From Toxorhynchites rutilus septentrionalis (lineage: Eukaryota; Arthropoda; Insecta; Diptera; Culicidae), in NCBI RefSeq assembly GCF_029784135.1, contig NC_073746.1, positions 295,144,089 through 295,208,088 on the forward strand: a DNA stretch of 64,000 nt, in the 5' to 3' direction. Below the pieces are notes generated by a model that saw nothing but the letters and a program-made list of their open reading frames with translations, had not been told where the DNA came from and did no database searches. A program made the translations under genes and the position numbers. Positions within the stretch are counted from its first letter, which is position 1; every line of letters begins with the position of its first letter. Positions 11,195 to 21,110 of this stretch are shown here, one piece after another.

Positions 11195-11815
11195 TTGCCA
11201 TTATCTTTGGCTGTCCTTGACCTTATCTTCGAGTTTTTGGATGTGTTAGGAAGGAATATTTATCAGTTTTTTCATCAAATCATTATTTTTAGAAATTTTA
11301 TGGTTTCTAAATTTCCTACACAGGTAACTTCCTCAGTTTTTTTAACTGGGATTGATGTCGGGAGATTGTGGAAGAATATCAATCACTTTTGAGTAATTAT
11401 ACTGTAATCATGTGCTAACTTTATATGTCTTGAGCTCTGTGTCATTGTCTTGGCAAAACTTGAATCCTCGATTCCATCACATTTTGTTGTGACTTTGCTT
11501 CATATTTTCTTTCATGACGTTCAAGGAAACATTCTGATCCATTACACCATCGATAAAAACCAAATTAAGCAAACAAAAAGTTTGTAATGTGCCTAGGAAG
11601 GGCAGCTTGAATGCCCGAGCACAGAGAGACAAACCGTTTCTCAGCAAAAAAATAATCAGTAACTCCAATATGATTATTCCAAACAGCATGAAACACATCA
11701 ATGTCTTACTGGTAAGATGATATGTCCACAGATGGGTCCTAATTTGATATTTTTGGCTCCGATGTCTATCGTTTCGTATGGAGGAAGCCAACGATGATTT
11801 AAACGTAAAAAAATC
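11195..11815 (-). pseudogene. Tc1 transposase 3' half, left (inverted) copy
   Basis: On the minus strand this reads LVFIDGVMDQNVSLNVMKEN followed by a frameshifted second-Asp region (FAKTMTQ in one frame, QDND in another) and the end region. It reaches further toward the N-terminus than the right-hand copy, with about 250 extra bases to 11815, but these contain only degenerate sequence. The DNA-binding domain and first catalytic Asp were not found. It pairs with 11878-12245 as an inverted repeat. Confidence 0.7.
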
Positions 11816-11833
11816 TGAAAGCAACGTTTAAAC

Positions 11834-12245
11834 ATGGTGGTGGTGGAGGAATGGTATGAGGGTGCATGTAGGGGCAATTTGATTTTTATCGATGGTGTAT
11901 TGGATCAGAATGTTTACTTGATTATCCTGAAGGAAAATATGAAGCAAAGTGTCAACAAAATGGGATGGAATCGGGGATTCAAGTTTTGCCAGGACAATGA
12001 CCCAGAGCTCAAGAGATATAAAGTTCGCACATGATTACATTACAATTACTCAAAAGTTATTGATATTCTTCCACAATCTTCCGACATCAATCCCTGTAAA
12101 AAACTAAGGAAGTTATCTGTGTAGTAAATTTAGAAACCATAAAATTTCTAAAAATAACGATTTAAAAAACCACTCAATGAAAAAAATGATAAATATACCT
12201 TCCGAATACACCAAAAAACTCGTAGATAAATCTAAAGACAGCTAA
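11834..12245 (+). pseudogene. Tc1 transposase 3' half, right copy
   Basis: One frame reads HGGGGGMV-GCM, the typical Tc1 block before FIDG; another reads LIFIDGVLDQNVYLIILKEN, MKQSVNKMG and FKFCQDNDPE, which contains the second catalytic Asp of a DD34E transposase. The expected SPDINPIEKLW region appears as SSDINPCKKLRK, so the catalytic Glu is lost. No N-terminal DNA-binding part is present. It is a relic. Confidence 0.75.
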
Positions 12246-12558
12246 AGATAGTTGCAATGAACAAGGGATACCATAATAATGATGGAATTAGGAAATTGGC
12301 CAACGCTTCCGAAATCGAGTAGAGATTTCAACCAGCGTACGATTATGAGTTTGAGTCAATTTTCATACATTAGCACATACATTCGCCATTTTTAGAGAAA
12401 TAAAAACCATTATTCTGAAAACAGATAGCAAACCTTTTAACTCTCATATGACACTATAATTTTATCTAAATAGAATGTTCCGAAAGCTTGTTTTCGACTT
12501 TCAAATAAAGGGGAAAGGGATCTGCATGGTGGAGTACGAATACGGATTTGAGTCACTG

Positions 12559-12861
12559 TAGGAAGTGGCGTCGAGTGAAGCTTTTGTACCCGAAGCGGAT
12601 GAGTTGATTTTCACCCCTCCTTCCGCCAGAAAAGTAGAAACATTTGTACCCAGGGAAGAGTCTGTGTCGCACCCGGGGCGGCACTTAATTGACGAATTGA
12701 TCGAGAATATCACACTTGGGAATCCTCACAAGGTGCACTCATGATAAATTTGATATTTCTTTTTCAGATACAGTAGAACCCCGATTATCCGCGAAAGCAA
12801 ACTCCTTAGTAATTCTATAGGACTTCCCGAATATTGTCAATGAGTGGTAGGCTCTTGCTTT
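12559..12861. other. Spacer without recognised genes
   Basis: The minus frame at 12501-12713 overlaps the Tc1 terminus and has no domain. Nothing else is recognisable. Confidence 0.4.
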
Positions 12862-12972
12862 TGACGTAGGACTACGTCTTTGATTTCTATATAGGGGGGT
12901 CACACTACGAAAAATGTAACGAAAAATTAAGAGTTTTCAAATGCATATAACACAAAATCATTCTTATGATAT
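12862..12972 (+). repeat. Repeat block starting with palindrome GACGTAGGACTACGTC
   Basis: The 16-bp palindrome at 12863-12878 is followed by 'tttgatttctatatagggg', 'cactacgaaaaatgtaacg' and 'attaagagttttcaaa'. Nearly the same block lies at 50928-51040 (there with the degenerate palindrome cataggactatg). Related palindromes stand at 280-295, 30509-30524 and 38878-38893. The family is unknown; the block abuts a Helitron end at 12974. Confidence 0.6.
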
Positions 12973-12973
12973 A

Positions 12974-13690
12974 CTAGCTGACCCGGCGATCTTCGTCCAA
13001 AATTTAGTTTTTGTTATCACATCCACGATTTCTTACTAAGCGCTATCCAAGGGTGCCATCGCAGAATTGCTCATTGATTGGAAAAAAAATTGCCTTCAAA
13101 ATTTCCTTTTACTATAAAATTCTGAAGTACTAGGAATTTTATAGTAAAAGGAAATTTTAAAGGCACAACTCGTCATTATAATATCAGATTATTTTCAGAC
13201 ACAATTCTCGTTCAAGATTCTTCAACCACTTGCAAACAACATGTTTCTCCGTTACATGGAATAAATGTTTGATACAAAAAATATGATAGAATAAAGACAG
13301 CCCTAAATCGGACAATTCCTCTCTCGAGTTTCGGCTCACATTCGGCGATCCATGTTTATTTACATAGATAGAAGACGATATAGGAGTGCGTTTTATCACA
13401 TTAAATTCCATTTCCATTTTCGAATGAAGATCAATTCCATTACCGCAAACATCAAATGGACTAAAAACGCTTGACAATGTGTAATTGTAGAACATATGAG
13501 AATTAAAGAGTTTTCCGAAAATTTTCAATTGTCATGTTTGATTGGAATATGTTTGATTGAAATATGTGTATTATTTTCTCTCCATTCCAGAGGAGGGAGG
13601 AGTGTCATACCATCGTAGAAAAATCTTCGCACATAAAATTCGATTCTCGAGTAATACACATTTCACAAACACATTTCATTAAACAATAGT
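12974..13690 (-). mobile_element. 5'-truncated Helitron copy
   Basis: The 3' end CTAG followed on the complement by the shared 'ccgggtcagctag' terminus is at 12974-12993. The body at 13180-13330 matches the Helitrons at 6900-7760 and 52240-52380 ('gacacaattctcgttc', 'ctaaatcggacaattc'). One unit of the 143-bp repeat is at 13560-13630, and 13335-13520 does not match the other copies. The 5' end is missing. The two arms 'ttactataaaattctga..aggaattttatagtaaa' at about 13110-13147 form a local hairpin. Confidence 0.7.
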
Positions 13691-13739
13691 TCTCTGCTTA
13701 TAAAAAAAAACCCAGTGTATTGCTGAACCGGAATGTTTA

Positions 13740-14236
13740 AAGTTTTTGGAAGACAAATAAGCTATAAAACTCTGAATGCGTTTTTCTCAGTTGCTGATTT
13801 TGGAACATGGGACAACTATGCGTAGAACGGCAGCATACACAATAAAATTATTATATACTACATACGTTAGGCCTATTTCGGAATACTGTAACATCGTGTG
13901 GAACCCGTATATGGTCGCACGCGAAGAACACATTGAGTCAGTACATAAATAGTTTCTCTTATTTGCACTTCGTAAACTGAACTGGACCTCATCTCCACTT
14001 TCTTCATAAAGATAAAGCAGCACTCTGCATGCTCATAAACATCTAGGTACTTTGTCTCGTGTTAATGACCTAATTTCGCAACGAGTACAGTCATCGGAAT
14101 TACTAGAAAAACTAAATTTCCATGTTGACGCCCAGATCAACTAAGAACGCGCAATTTGTTTCTAACGAAAACATTGTAAGATCAATACATTAGTATGTAG
14201 TCTACATTTATTTGAATAAATAAATAAATAAATGCA
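13740..14236 (+). pseudogene. 3' end of a jockey-like non-LTR retrotransposon ORF2
   Basis: The plus strand reads YTTYVRPISEYCNIVWNPYM, then REEHIESVHK and LLFALRKLNW. This is the conserved region downstream of the reverse transcriptase in jockey-superfamily elements. Stops and frameshifts follow (DLISQRVQSSELLEKLNF in another frame). The element ends in TAAA repeats (14216-14233), a usual tail. RT and endonuclease are absent because of 5' truncation. The exact clade cannot be fixed. Confidence 0.7.
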
Positions 14237-14419
14237 TGAAGCAAGAATAGCACAGAGCTTGGACAGATGGACAGAACGAAGAGAAAACAGAAATAATAAA
14301 TAGAATGCACCGCGTCGGTTTTCATACCGTTAAGAGGAGAGTGTTTGTGTATGATTGAATCGCTTTGATTTTACGCGTTCGAAAGTAGATAATAGTGGCG
14401 GTGGAACAAATTACCTGTG

Positions 14420-14690
14420 GCTGCAGTGTCAAATATTTTCCAATGGTGAGAGCTGAAATTGATTTTTTTTTCGATTCGTTAACAGTCACCGCCGCCACCA
14501 CCACACAACCGATTCGATTCGGATTTTCTGTTGTCGTTCTTCGAAAGGTGCTGCATAGTATAATTTATTAATCATTCATTTGGGAAATGATGTTATCGGA
14601 AGCGTTTGAGATATAAGTTTGCAAAGAGGTACTGAAAAACTTCTCGGATATTAAATGAATTCAGTGTTTCAGTATTTGTGTTCCTATGGA
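14420..14690 (+). repeat. Unknown interspersed repeat, copy 1 of 3
   Basis: Landmarks 'gtgagagct', 'ttctgttgtcgttcttcgaa', 'gcatagtataattta' and 'attcagtgtttcagt' recur at 26600-27000 (+) and 37060-37390 (-). No intact reading frame is shared by all three. This could be a fragment of a DNA transposon or an old UTR-derived repeat. Confidence 0.55.
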
Positions 14691-14885
14691 CGAATGGTTC
14701 GCGTCACACATTTTCATGCCGGGGCTTCGGGTTCGATTCCCGATCAGGCCTGAGGATTTTCGTCAAAGAAATTACTTCCGACCTGCATTGAGGTCACGCG
14801 TATTCTAGAGCTTGCTCAGAATACATTCAAGCGTGTTATTTGGCATGAGAAACCTCAACTACGTACTACGAGTAAAATGAAGCAA
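14685..14885 (+). mobile_element. tRNA-derived SINE (Feilai-like), second copy
   Basis: The B box GGTTCGATTCC is at 14730-14740, preceded by a degraded A box (gacgaatggttcgcgtca). The body 'cacgcgtattctagagcttg' and 'tatttggcatgagaa' matches the minus-strand SINE at 6615-6888. The 3' triplet run is not clear. Confidence 0.7.
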
Positions 14886-15428
14886 GTAGTACTTGCTTTG
14901 AGATGGCATATGTTTTGATATATCCACAGCATAGCGAATCCCAGGGAACCCTCCGAATCAATTTAGTTGCCTCTGAATAAATTTAACGATGGAGGAATTA
15001 CATCAAAAGCCGTTTCAAGTGAAAATTATTTTCATTGTGTTTAAAAGCATGTTACAAGTGTCAAACTTGCATAGTGAAATGCTATCATTAACCAGCAGGT
15101 AAGATCAATCCATTCACATTTATGTTCATCCAAGATTTATGGATTCCAAGAAATTCAAATGGGTAATTTTTCTCATTTTGGCAAGCATTAAGGTGAAGGT
15201 GGAAGCAAGCCTTTGTAGTTGTATAGGTAAAACCACGTGTAACAATGAGGAAATAGTGTTTGTGAGAGAAGAGCAATTTGTTTCGTTTGTTTTGATCTTT
15301 GTACGTAAATAGATCAATTCACTTATCAGACTGTGTGGCCCTTCACCGACACGAGTCTTAGAATACATTTGAATAAAAAAAATAACAATTCAATACTGAA
15401 GTTAAATGTATGAACAATTGCAAATATA

Positions 15429-15431
<3 letters not shown>

Positions 15432-15465
<34 letters not shown>
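15432..15465. repeat. (TA)n microsatellite
   Basis: About 17 dinucleotide units, inside the TTAA-flanked element. Confidence 0.9.
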
Positions 15466-15468
<3 letters not shown>

Positions 15469-15499
15469 GTAAAATTCTAAGCGTAACATGAGCAAATTT

Positions 15500-15655
15500 A
15501 TAACACGAGCGAATTGGGGCTCTTTTGTTATCAACAAGTTCTTCCGCGCAGTAACTCGATATTGATAATTCCTCAATATTTTCCTTCGTTGATCGTATTG
15601 TTTTCACATACCCACGTTGGAGAGCCTTAACCCTTCTCTTCGTTGGCCGAGGCAT
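15500..15655 (-). pseudogene. Basic open-frame remnant inside the TTAA element
   Basis: Reading from ATG at 15655 it begins MPRPTKRRVKALQRGYVKT and later contains KRAPIRSCYKFAHVTLR before running into the TA microsatellite. The basic N-terminus would suit a DNA-binding transposase start, and its position inside the element supports that, but no domain is recognisable. It may equally be chance. Confidence 0.3.
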
Positions 15656-16199
15656 TTTGATTGAATGTAATACTTTTCCGTTTACTATTTTAGAAAGCAT
15701 AGGCAGCCGTGACAGTGTTCCAAGCTCTGCAATACAATTTTCTTAACCAATGTTCAAGTTGCTAAAACTTACATTATAGACCCATTAAACGTAAAGATAT
15801 TATAAAAATGTTTTGTTATCAACACAATTTTATTTTATTGATTTTCATGACATGAAACTCTATGACACAGGAATAACATTTTATTGAGTGGATTTTATAT
15901 CTGTTTCAATGATGTTGTCTGGCATCAGTGTCGAAAAAATTAAGATGTTTTCACCAATACAAACAAAACCATTGCGGAGAATTGAAAAATGAAAAGTTAA
16001 CTTTCAGAGCACTAGTTTGAGTTTTACGACGTTTTTCGCTATACATTGCGACGGCAGATGGAAATTTAATATTTGGTGAGTAATCGATTAGATTTTGGTT
16101 AATATTACTTAGAGGGAAGCTGTGTAAGGGAGGGAGATGAAAAAAATGAGCGCCATTGTGGCAGCCATTTGTGGCTAGCTTCCACCTTCACCTTAAACC

Positions 16200-18130
16200 G
16201 AAAGAATCCAATCTGTCCAATTATTTGCTTTTTTATTTGGCTCTTATAACGTTCTAGTAAGACATTCTAATTTAGAGATATTTTTGGCTGGATGAACAAC
16301 TACCCTTTCGTCTTTGATTATTAATTTTTCAAGAAATAATGAGAAGAAGGAAGTAGGCATACTCATTGAATAAACGGTAAAATATATTTTTCCTTCGCTC
16401 CTTGTTAGAAAAACCGAGCGCACTAATCGTTTTGTTCAATTAGCTTTTTACAGTTTTGATAGTTATTGAATAAATTTACGACCTCTCACACAAACCGATC
16501 CACCATAAAAGCTGCCCTGGTGCCATAAAAACAACTCACTGGACGCACTCATTGGGGGCTGATTGATTCCCGATGCCAAAAGTGAGGTATACACCAGGCT
16601 ATCTTCTAGAATCAGCCAATATGGATGGGCAGCGTGTTCTGAAAGCGTGAAATACTGTATCGAAAGCGGGAGAAATTCTCATGCGAGATCATCTCGTGCA
16701 TTTACGGGTCCCACGCCAAACGAAAAGAGGGTCATTCCCCGCGTTCAAAAGGTGACGCTAAACCATTAATGGTTTATTAATTAAGTATATTTTTATGGCT
16801 CGTAAGCGGCGTAGGTTCGCTGCTTTCGGCCGTAACGTGAGTTGCATTGAACCAGCGTGGAGAGGTTTAACGACGTCTTAACCATAAATTTTGCATTTCC
16901 GTTGTCGCAGCTAATGGTGTTGTTTACAACTTGTAAAAGCACACAATCGTTGAAATTATGGAAAATATTAACGATTCCACCGAAATTTGAACGTTTTGGC
17001 TTTTGCAATTTTGTCACGGGTTTATTGCCCGATAATTTCCCAGGCCCATTTAACAGTGGGATATGAAGACGTCACATAGCCAATGAACCAATCCCGCCAA
17101 CGCCGTAATCATCGGCGAATACTTATCGCCCCGGTCATTGCCGAGTGGCCATTAGAGCGATCTGCACTTCCAGCTAACGATCACGAGCTGGGCGAAGATA
17201 AATCTCCGGTAATCAAAGGGTGAGAAAACTAATAAGAAGAATAAAGAAACGACGGCATGGCACATTCTGCAGACCCGGACGCATTTAAAATATAATTTCA
17301 GCCTCCCCCCTCAATAACATCAATTAGATATATTTTCAATTAAAAATGCATTTATCATAAAGATAATCCAGCGCATAAAATGATTTTCTTCATCCTCCCG
17401 TTAACCTCACCGTAGCCTTCCGTTTTTCTTCCCGGATTAGACGCGGTTCACTTCAATCTGCGCACATCTGCGCTTCTCGCGGCCAGCCGAAAACCCATTT
17501 CTCATCGACTTCGACTTCGAAGCGATGCCTTACAAATCAATGATATTCCAAATCGCTCCTCTTGTACATATGTCAAGAATCTGGGCGAGAGCGTGAGGCC
17601 ATTTCCAGCCGCGAGAGCGGATGGCGACTGCTCTGACATATGATGACGGGGTAATGGCGTTTCGATGGAATGTTGATGGAGCAATGCTAGAGCTGGAGGT
17701 TGACTTGGTTGGGACGCGGATACAGTGCGCGGAATTGATCATGGGAATGAACTTTCTCTTTTTTGTACCGTAGGGTTTCGCAAGGTTTCTGAGCACTGGA
17801 TCCATATGTGATTTTGTTCACTTATGGTATCGATTATTTAAGAAAAGGCAGTAAATTTTAAGTAGAGTATATTTGTTATAGTTAGACGTCTTACCACAAA
17901 ATATGAAGCTCTGCTGTCTCATTATTGGTTGTGTCAACCAATAGATTGGTTGTGTCGAATAGACTCTGTCGGGTGATAAAGAATCATAGTCGATGAAAAA
18001 AACCTTCTACTCACATGGTTAAATTCTAACGAAGACAGAACTATTGAACTTTTCACGTTTTGGACTTTGTCTCCAGCTGGCTCTAATTAAAAAAGTATGC
18101 TACGATTCTTTTGTTTCTAGATGAGAACAT
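16200..18130. other. Mostly non-repetitive DNA, no gene recognised
   Basis: GC-richer patches (16540-17250 and 17400-17800) contain frames on both strands that overlap each other without domains. No similarity to the window's transposons was seen. This is likely host intronic or intergenic sequence. Confidence 0.4.
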
Positions 18131-18241
18131 TTCAGACTAAATTCGGTTGTAAAACATTCGATTCAGTTGAATTAAATAACGTTTTAGGAGTAAAAAAAAT
18201 CCATCTTTCATAATTGATTCAGGTACGCTTCGGTTATCAAT

Positions 18242-18745
18242 GCCTGCTTCGTGGGAAAAGGTGTAGACGTGATACTCCAACGTAAAATGCAGGTCGGCAA
18301 TAATTGCGTTTGCGTGCATTGCCAAAAGAGCAGACCAAATGCAAACGCATCGAGTGATTTCATCACTCCGGTAAGCGTTCCAGCACCCTATGATGTGCAA
18401 GTTATTGAAAACAACCAACGACCAACCACACTATATTGCAGGAGGACCATCGTGATACTGGTGCTTTGAGTTTTAATCACCGCCAGAATTGGGCTAAGAC
18501 GCTTGTAACAATGTCATCTCACTTAGATGAGTTGTTTCCGGGTTTTTGTGGATTTTCGTGGAGATTGACAATGTATATTGCTCATCCAACCACCCACCCG
18601 AATAAGTGCAAGTCAAAAAAGTTATCTTTGACGATATGTTTTCTTACCGAAATGGGAATCGAGTCCGAAACCCCCATCTTGGTAAGCGCCATGCTAACCA
18701 TTTGGGTCGAAAGAAAACAACCCACTTTCCAGTTCTAGGTGCATT
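18242..18745 (-). pseudogene. Relic of an I-like element ORF1 (gag-like)
   Basis: Two separated blocks match ORF1 at 47267-48838. NAPRTGKWVVFFRPK (18701-18745) corresponds to DAPGTGPWVVFFRPK, residues 107-121. NAIIADLHFTLEYHVY (about 18260-18310) corresponds to NKIVVDQHFTIEYRVY. Between them lie about 390 bases where the intact ORF needs about 130, so material was inserted or the interval is scrambled. No zinc knuckles are left. It is a degraded, distant family member. Confidence 0.5.
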
Positions 18746-18960
18746 GATTGGCTCTGCCTCGGAAAAAAAATGACTCAATGTGTGAACACATCTAAGCGAC
18801 TTTCCAGTTCCCGTTTCAGCAAGCAAAGGTGATTTGGAAGTAATAAATGTCTGAGATCTCCATGGAAGCCCACCTCCTTCTACCATTTTTGATGCGGAAA
18901 ATTTACACCTCAATGATTTTCAATATATAGTATTGAGAATAACTTGAACACGGTTTTTTC

Positions 18961-18990
18961 CCTGACACGATCGGTGAATCGTGTGTCAGG
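18961..18990. other. Small hairpin
   Basis: cctgacacgat and atcgtgtgtcagg are nearly complementary (one 2-base bulge) around a short loop. It is intergenic, with no role assigned. Confidence 0.4.
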
Positions 18991-19310
18991 TTTCCACACT
19001 GTCGCGGAGAGCAATTCTCGAACCTAAACAGAACTTTCGGTGTTATCAATGACGTTGGTGTTGCTGGATTTTATTTTCGTTATATTTTGATGAGTTTTTA
19101 TTTCATTTATACGCAATTTCTCAATTCCTTCTCTCTTCCTCTTGCCTTCCTGATCTTCTTCTTGGTTTGACTTGGTACTTAACCCTTTCAGGACCATAAG
19201 ATATCCAAGACTAAATATGCCAATACAACACAATATTTCAGCTATTGTGGGTGTACGTAAGAGAATATCACCAGAAAAAAACACAGTATTTTATTTATTG
19301 GCTTGTAATA

Positions 19311-20262
19311 AAGTAAATGATTTTGGTTTGTCCAGTCGAAAATATGATCATGGTTTGTCCACTTTTTTGAATGCTCTAATTCAGCACACCTTTGCCAAAT
19401 CAAGTATTCGAATGTTTCAAAACATATAAATAAAATTGTCTTTTTCATGATTTACAGTAGTTTTATTGGATATTTTTACGGAATCACATGTTTTAAAGGA
19501 TTATAAAATACACCTTCTATTGGTGTCAATGCGTCCCTCATTCGAGCTCAACATTTAATCGATCACCAGATGGCACGTATTCAGACCTTTCCTGGATTAT
19601 AACACTTACAAATATTGTAAACATCATGCTTGCACACCATTTGTATCAGATTTACGTAGCTAAACCGTTAAATTAACACGTTTTGAAGAACTCAATTCTG
19701 ATCATCAGTTGTCCAATTCAATAATGTTGTTTTGACCACATGATTTCTATGGCAACCGCTTGGCGCGCTACAGTTTGTTTATTGTGCCCTTCGCGCATAG
19801 CAGAAATAAAGTTTCTCTGTGTTGAGTGTTTTGAGGGTAACACTTTTGAAATGCCCAAGAAAAGGCAATATTCTGAAGAAAGCCTAAATTATGAATGGAT
19901 CAATATGATGACAGTAAACTCAAGCAATGATAATTGCAACATCTACTTGAGAATTCGAATGTTTTCATTCAAAAATGGTGATTTCTAAAACCGGACAAAC
20001 CATGATCATTTTTTGGACAAACCATGATCAGAGGTGGTCAAACCATGATCATAATTTCTCTTTGAGGAAAATCGTTAAAAAACATAAAAATTTGAATAAT
20101 TTCAACGCCTTATGGTAGTATTAGCAACTAGAGACTTGGGGCTTTTCAACAAACCCAAACTCGTATCAATTATATGTGATTTTCGTGAAGAAAAATCGAT
20201 TTGCATTCACTAGTTGCATAAAAACACCCCAAATCGGACAAGATCATTTACCCTGCAAAAAA
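19311..20262 (+). mobile_element. Non-autonomous pogo-like element, copy 1
   Basis: The left end 'gtaaatgattttggtttgtc' and right end, complement 'gtaaatgatcttgtccgat', form imperfect inverted repeats. Internally the motif gatcatggtttgtcc or its complement recurs (about 19345, 20003, 20022 and 20042). A short frame at 19851 starts MPKKRQYSEESLN, which resembles the N-terminus of pogo/Tigger transposases, and stops after 46 codons. A second copy in inverse orientation is at 37866-38850. It may be a deletion derivative of a pogo-type transposon. Confidence 0.55.
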
Positions 20263-20857
20263 CATTAAAAAAATTATCAGAAAAGTAAAATAAATAGTTA
20301 GTTATGGTATTCTACGAAACAATTTCGTTTACTTGTGAAGCACAACTGGACATTGCACACAACACATGTATTATGTCGTCGGTGTTAAGTCAGACCGGAC
20401 CATGTTTGACAGTTCTTTTTTTATTCGTTCAGAAACACATTTGCTGCCTTGGACATACGTTTTATTTTGACATTCAGTTAAAAAATATCGATTCAATAAT
20501 AATTTAACAATCGGCAACGCTTTTTGTAGAAGGGGAAAATATTTCCCTTGGGCGTGGAAGGGTTAAACTTTCAAAGCCGGGAATGTTTCGGTGATGATCT
20601 TGAATTGTAAAGATTTTAAACATGTTTAGTTCATTCGCATCTACACCCAAAATTATTTTTTAGAGCATGCATAACAGAAAATGTACTACTCCCAAATACT
20701 TGTATAGCATTTGTTAATATATATGGTATGGCAATATAAGATAATATGAACGATCGAAACAAGATACACATTGCAAATAAGCTCGCAATGAAACTTTTCG
20801 CGTATTTTGTCACATACATGGTCCGGACCGAGAAAGATATATTCAATTTATGTTCTT
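20263..20857. other. AT-rich DNA without recognised features
   Basis: No gene or repeat was recognised. The phrase 'taaccctttcaggaccataa' at 19181-19200 and 'gcgtggaagggttaaacttt' near 20550-20573 could be the outer ends of a larger element, but this was not resolved. Confidence 0.3.
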
Positions 20858-21005
20858 CTAGTGTTGTTGTGTAAATGTGTGATAATATTACACCTCATTA
20901 TGAGATGAAGTTGGAAAGTGCTTTCCAAGAGTAAAAGGAAAGCACTTTCCAACTTCATCTCATAATGAGGTGTAATATTATCACACATTTACACAACAAC
21001 ACTAG
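20858..21005. repeat. Perfect palindrome: 69-bp arms, 10-nt loop
   Basis: 20858-20926 is the exact reverse complement of 20937-21005, with loop aagagtaaaa at 20927-20936. The arm begins ctagtgttgttgtgtaaatg and ends aagtgctttcc. No mismatch was found over 69 pairs. The outer CTAG ends touch a tRNA-like SINE start. No coding potential. It could be a hairpin-type MITE, a small-RNA precursor or a recent inverted duplication. Confidence 0.9.
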
Positions 21006-21110
21006 TAGCTATATGGTTAGTGTGGTCATATGAAACAGCCTTGCATTCCAGCCGGTCTTGGTTCGATCCCCGTTGACATCGTATGGATTACTATTGGTAC
21101 AATACCAAAA
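21005..21110 (+). mobile_element. tRNA-like SINE head
   Basis: gtagctatatggttagtgtg (A-box-like, from 21005) and ggttcgatccc (B box, 21060-21070) are spaced about 45 bp apart, as in tRNA-derived promoters. There is no cloverleaf with a plausible anticodon arm. The body downstream differs from the Feilai-like copies. The 3' end is not defined. Confidence 0.5.

Larger units (their letters stand above)
8347..12558. mobile_element. Tc1-like foldback element (two 3' halves head to head), twice interrupted
   Basis: Both ends read CAGTGACTCAAATCCGTA (8347 on plus; complement ending at 12558), flanked by TA at 8345-8346 and 12559-12560. The right arm 11878-12558 is the reverse complement of the left arm, which is split into 8347-8434, 9712-9922 and 11193-11565 by two other transposons. 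Removing those leaves about 1.66 kb with arms near 680 bp. Each arm carries the 3' half of a Tc1 transposase plus the terminal region, and the N-terminal DNA-binding half is missing. The palindrome probably arose by aberrant transposition or gap repair. Confidence 0.85.
15192..16192. mobile_element. TTAA-flanked inverted-repeat DNA element (Kolobok or piggyBac-like)
   Basis: The left end GGTGAAGGTGGAAGCAAGCC and right end, complement GGTGAAGGTGGAAGCTAGCC, are near-perfect inverted repeats. Each is bordered by TTAA (15188-15191 and 16193-16196). TTAA duplication is typical of piggyBac and Kolobok; the GG start fits Kolobok better. The 1001-bp body contains a (TA)n run at 15432-15465 and a minus-strand frame (15500-15655) but no recognisable transposase, so it is probably non-autonomous. 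Confidence 0.65.
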
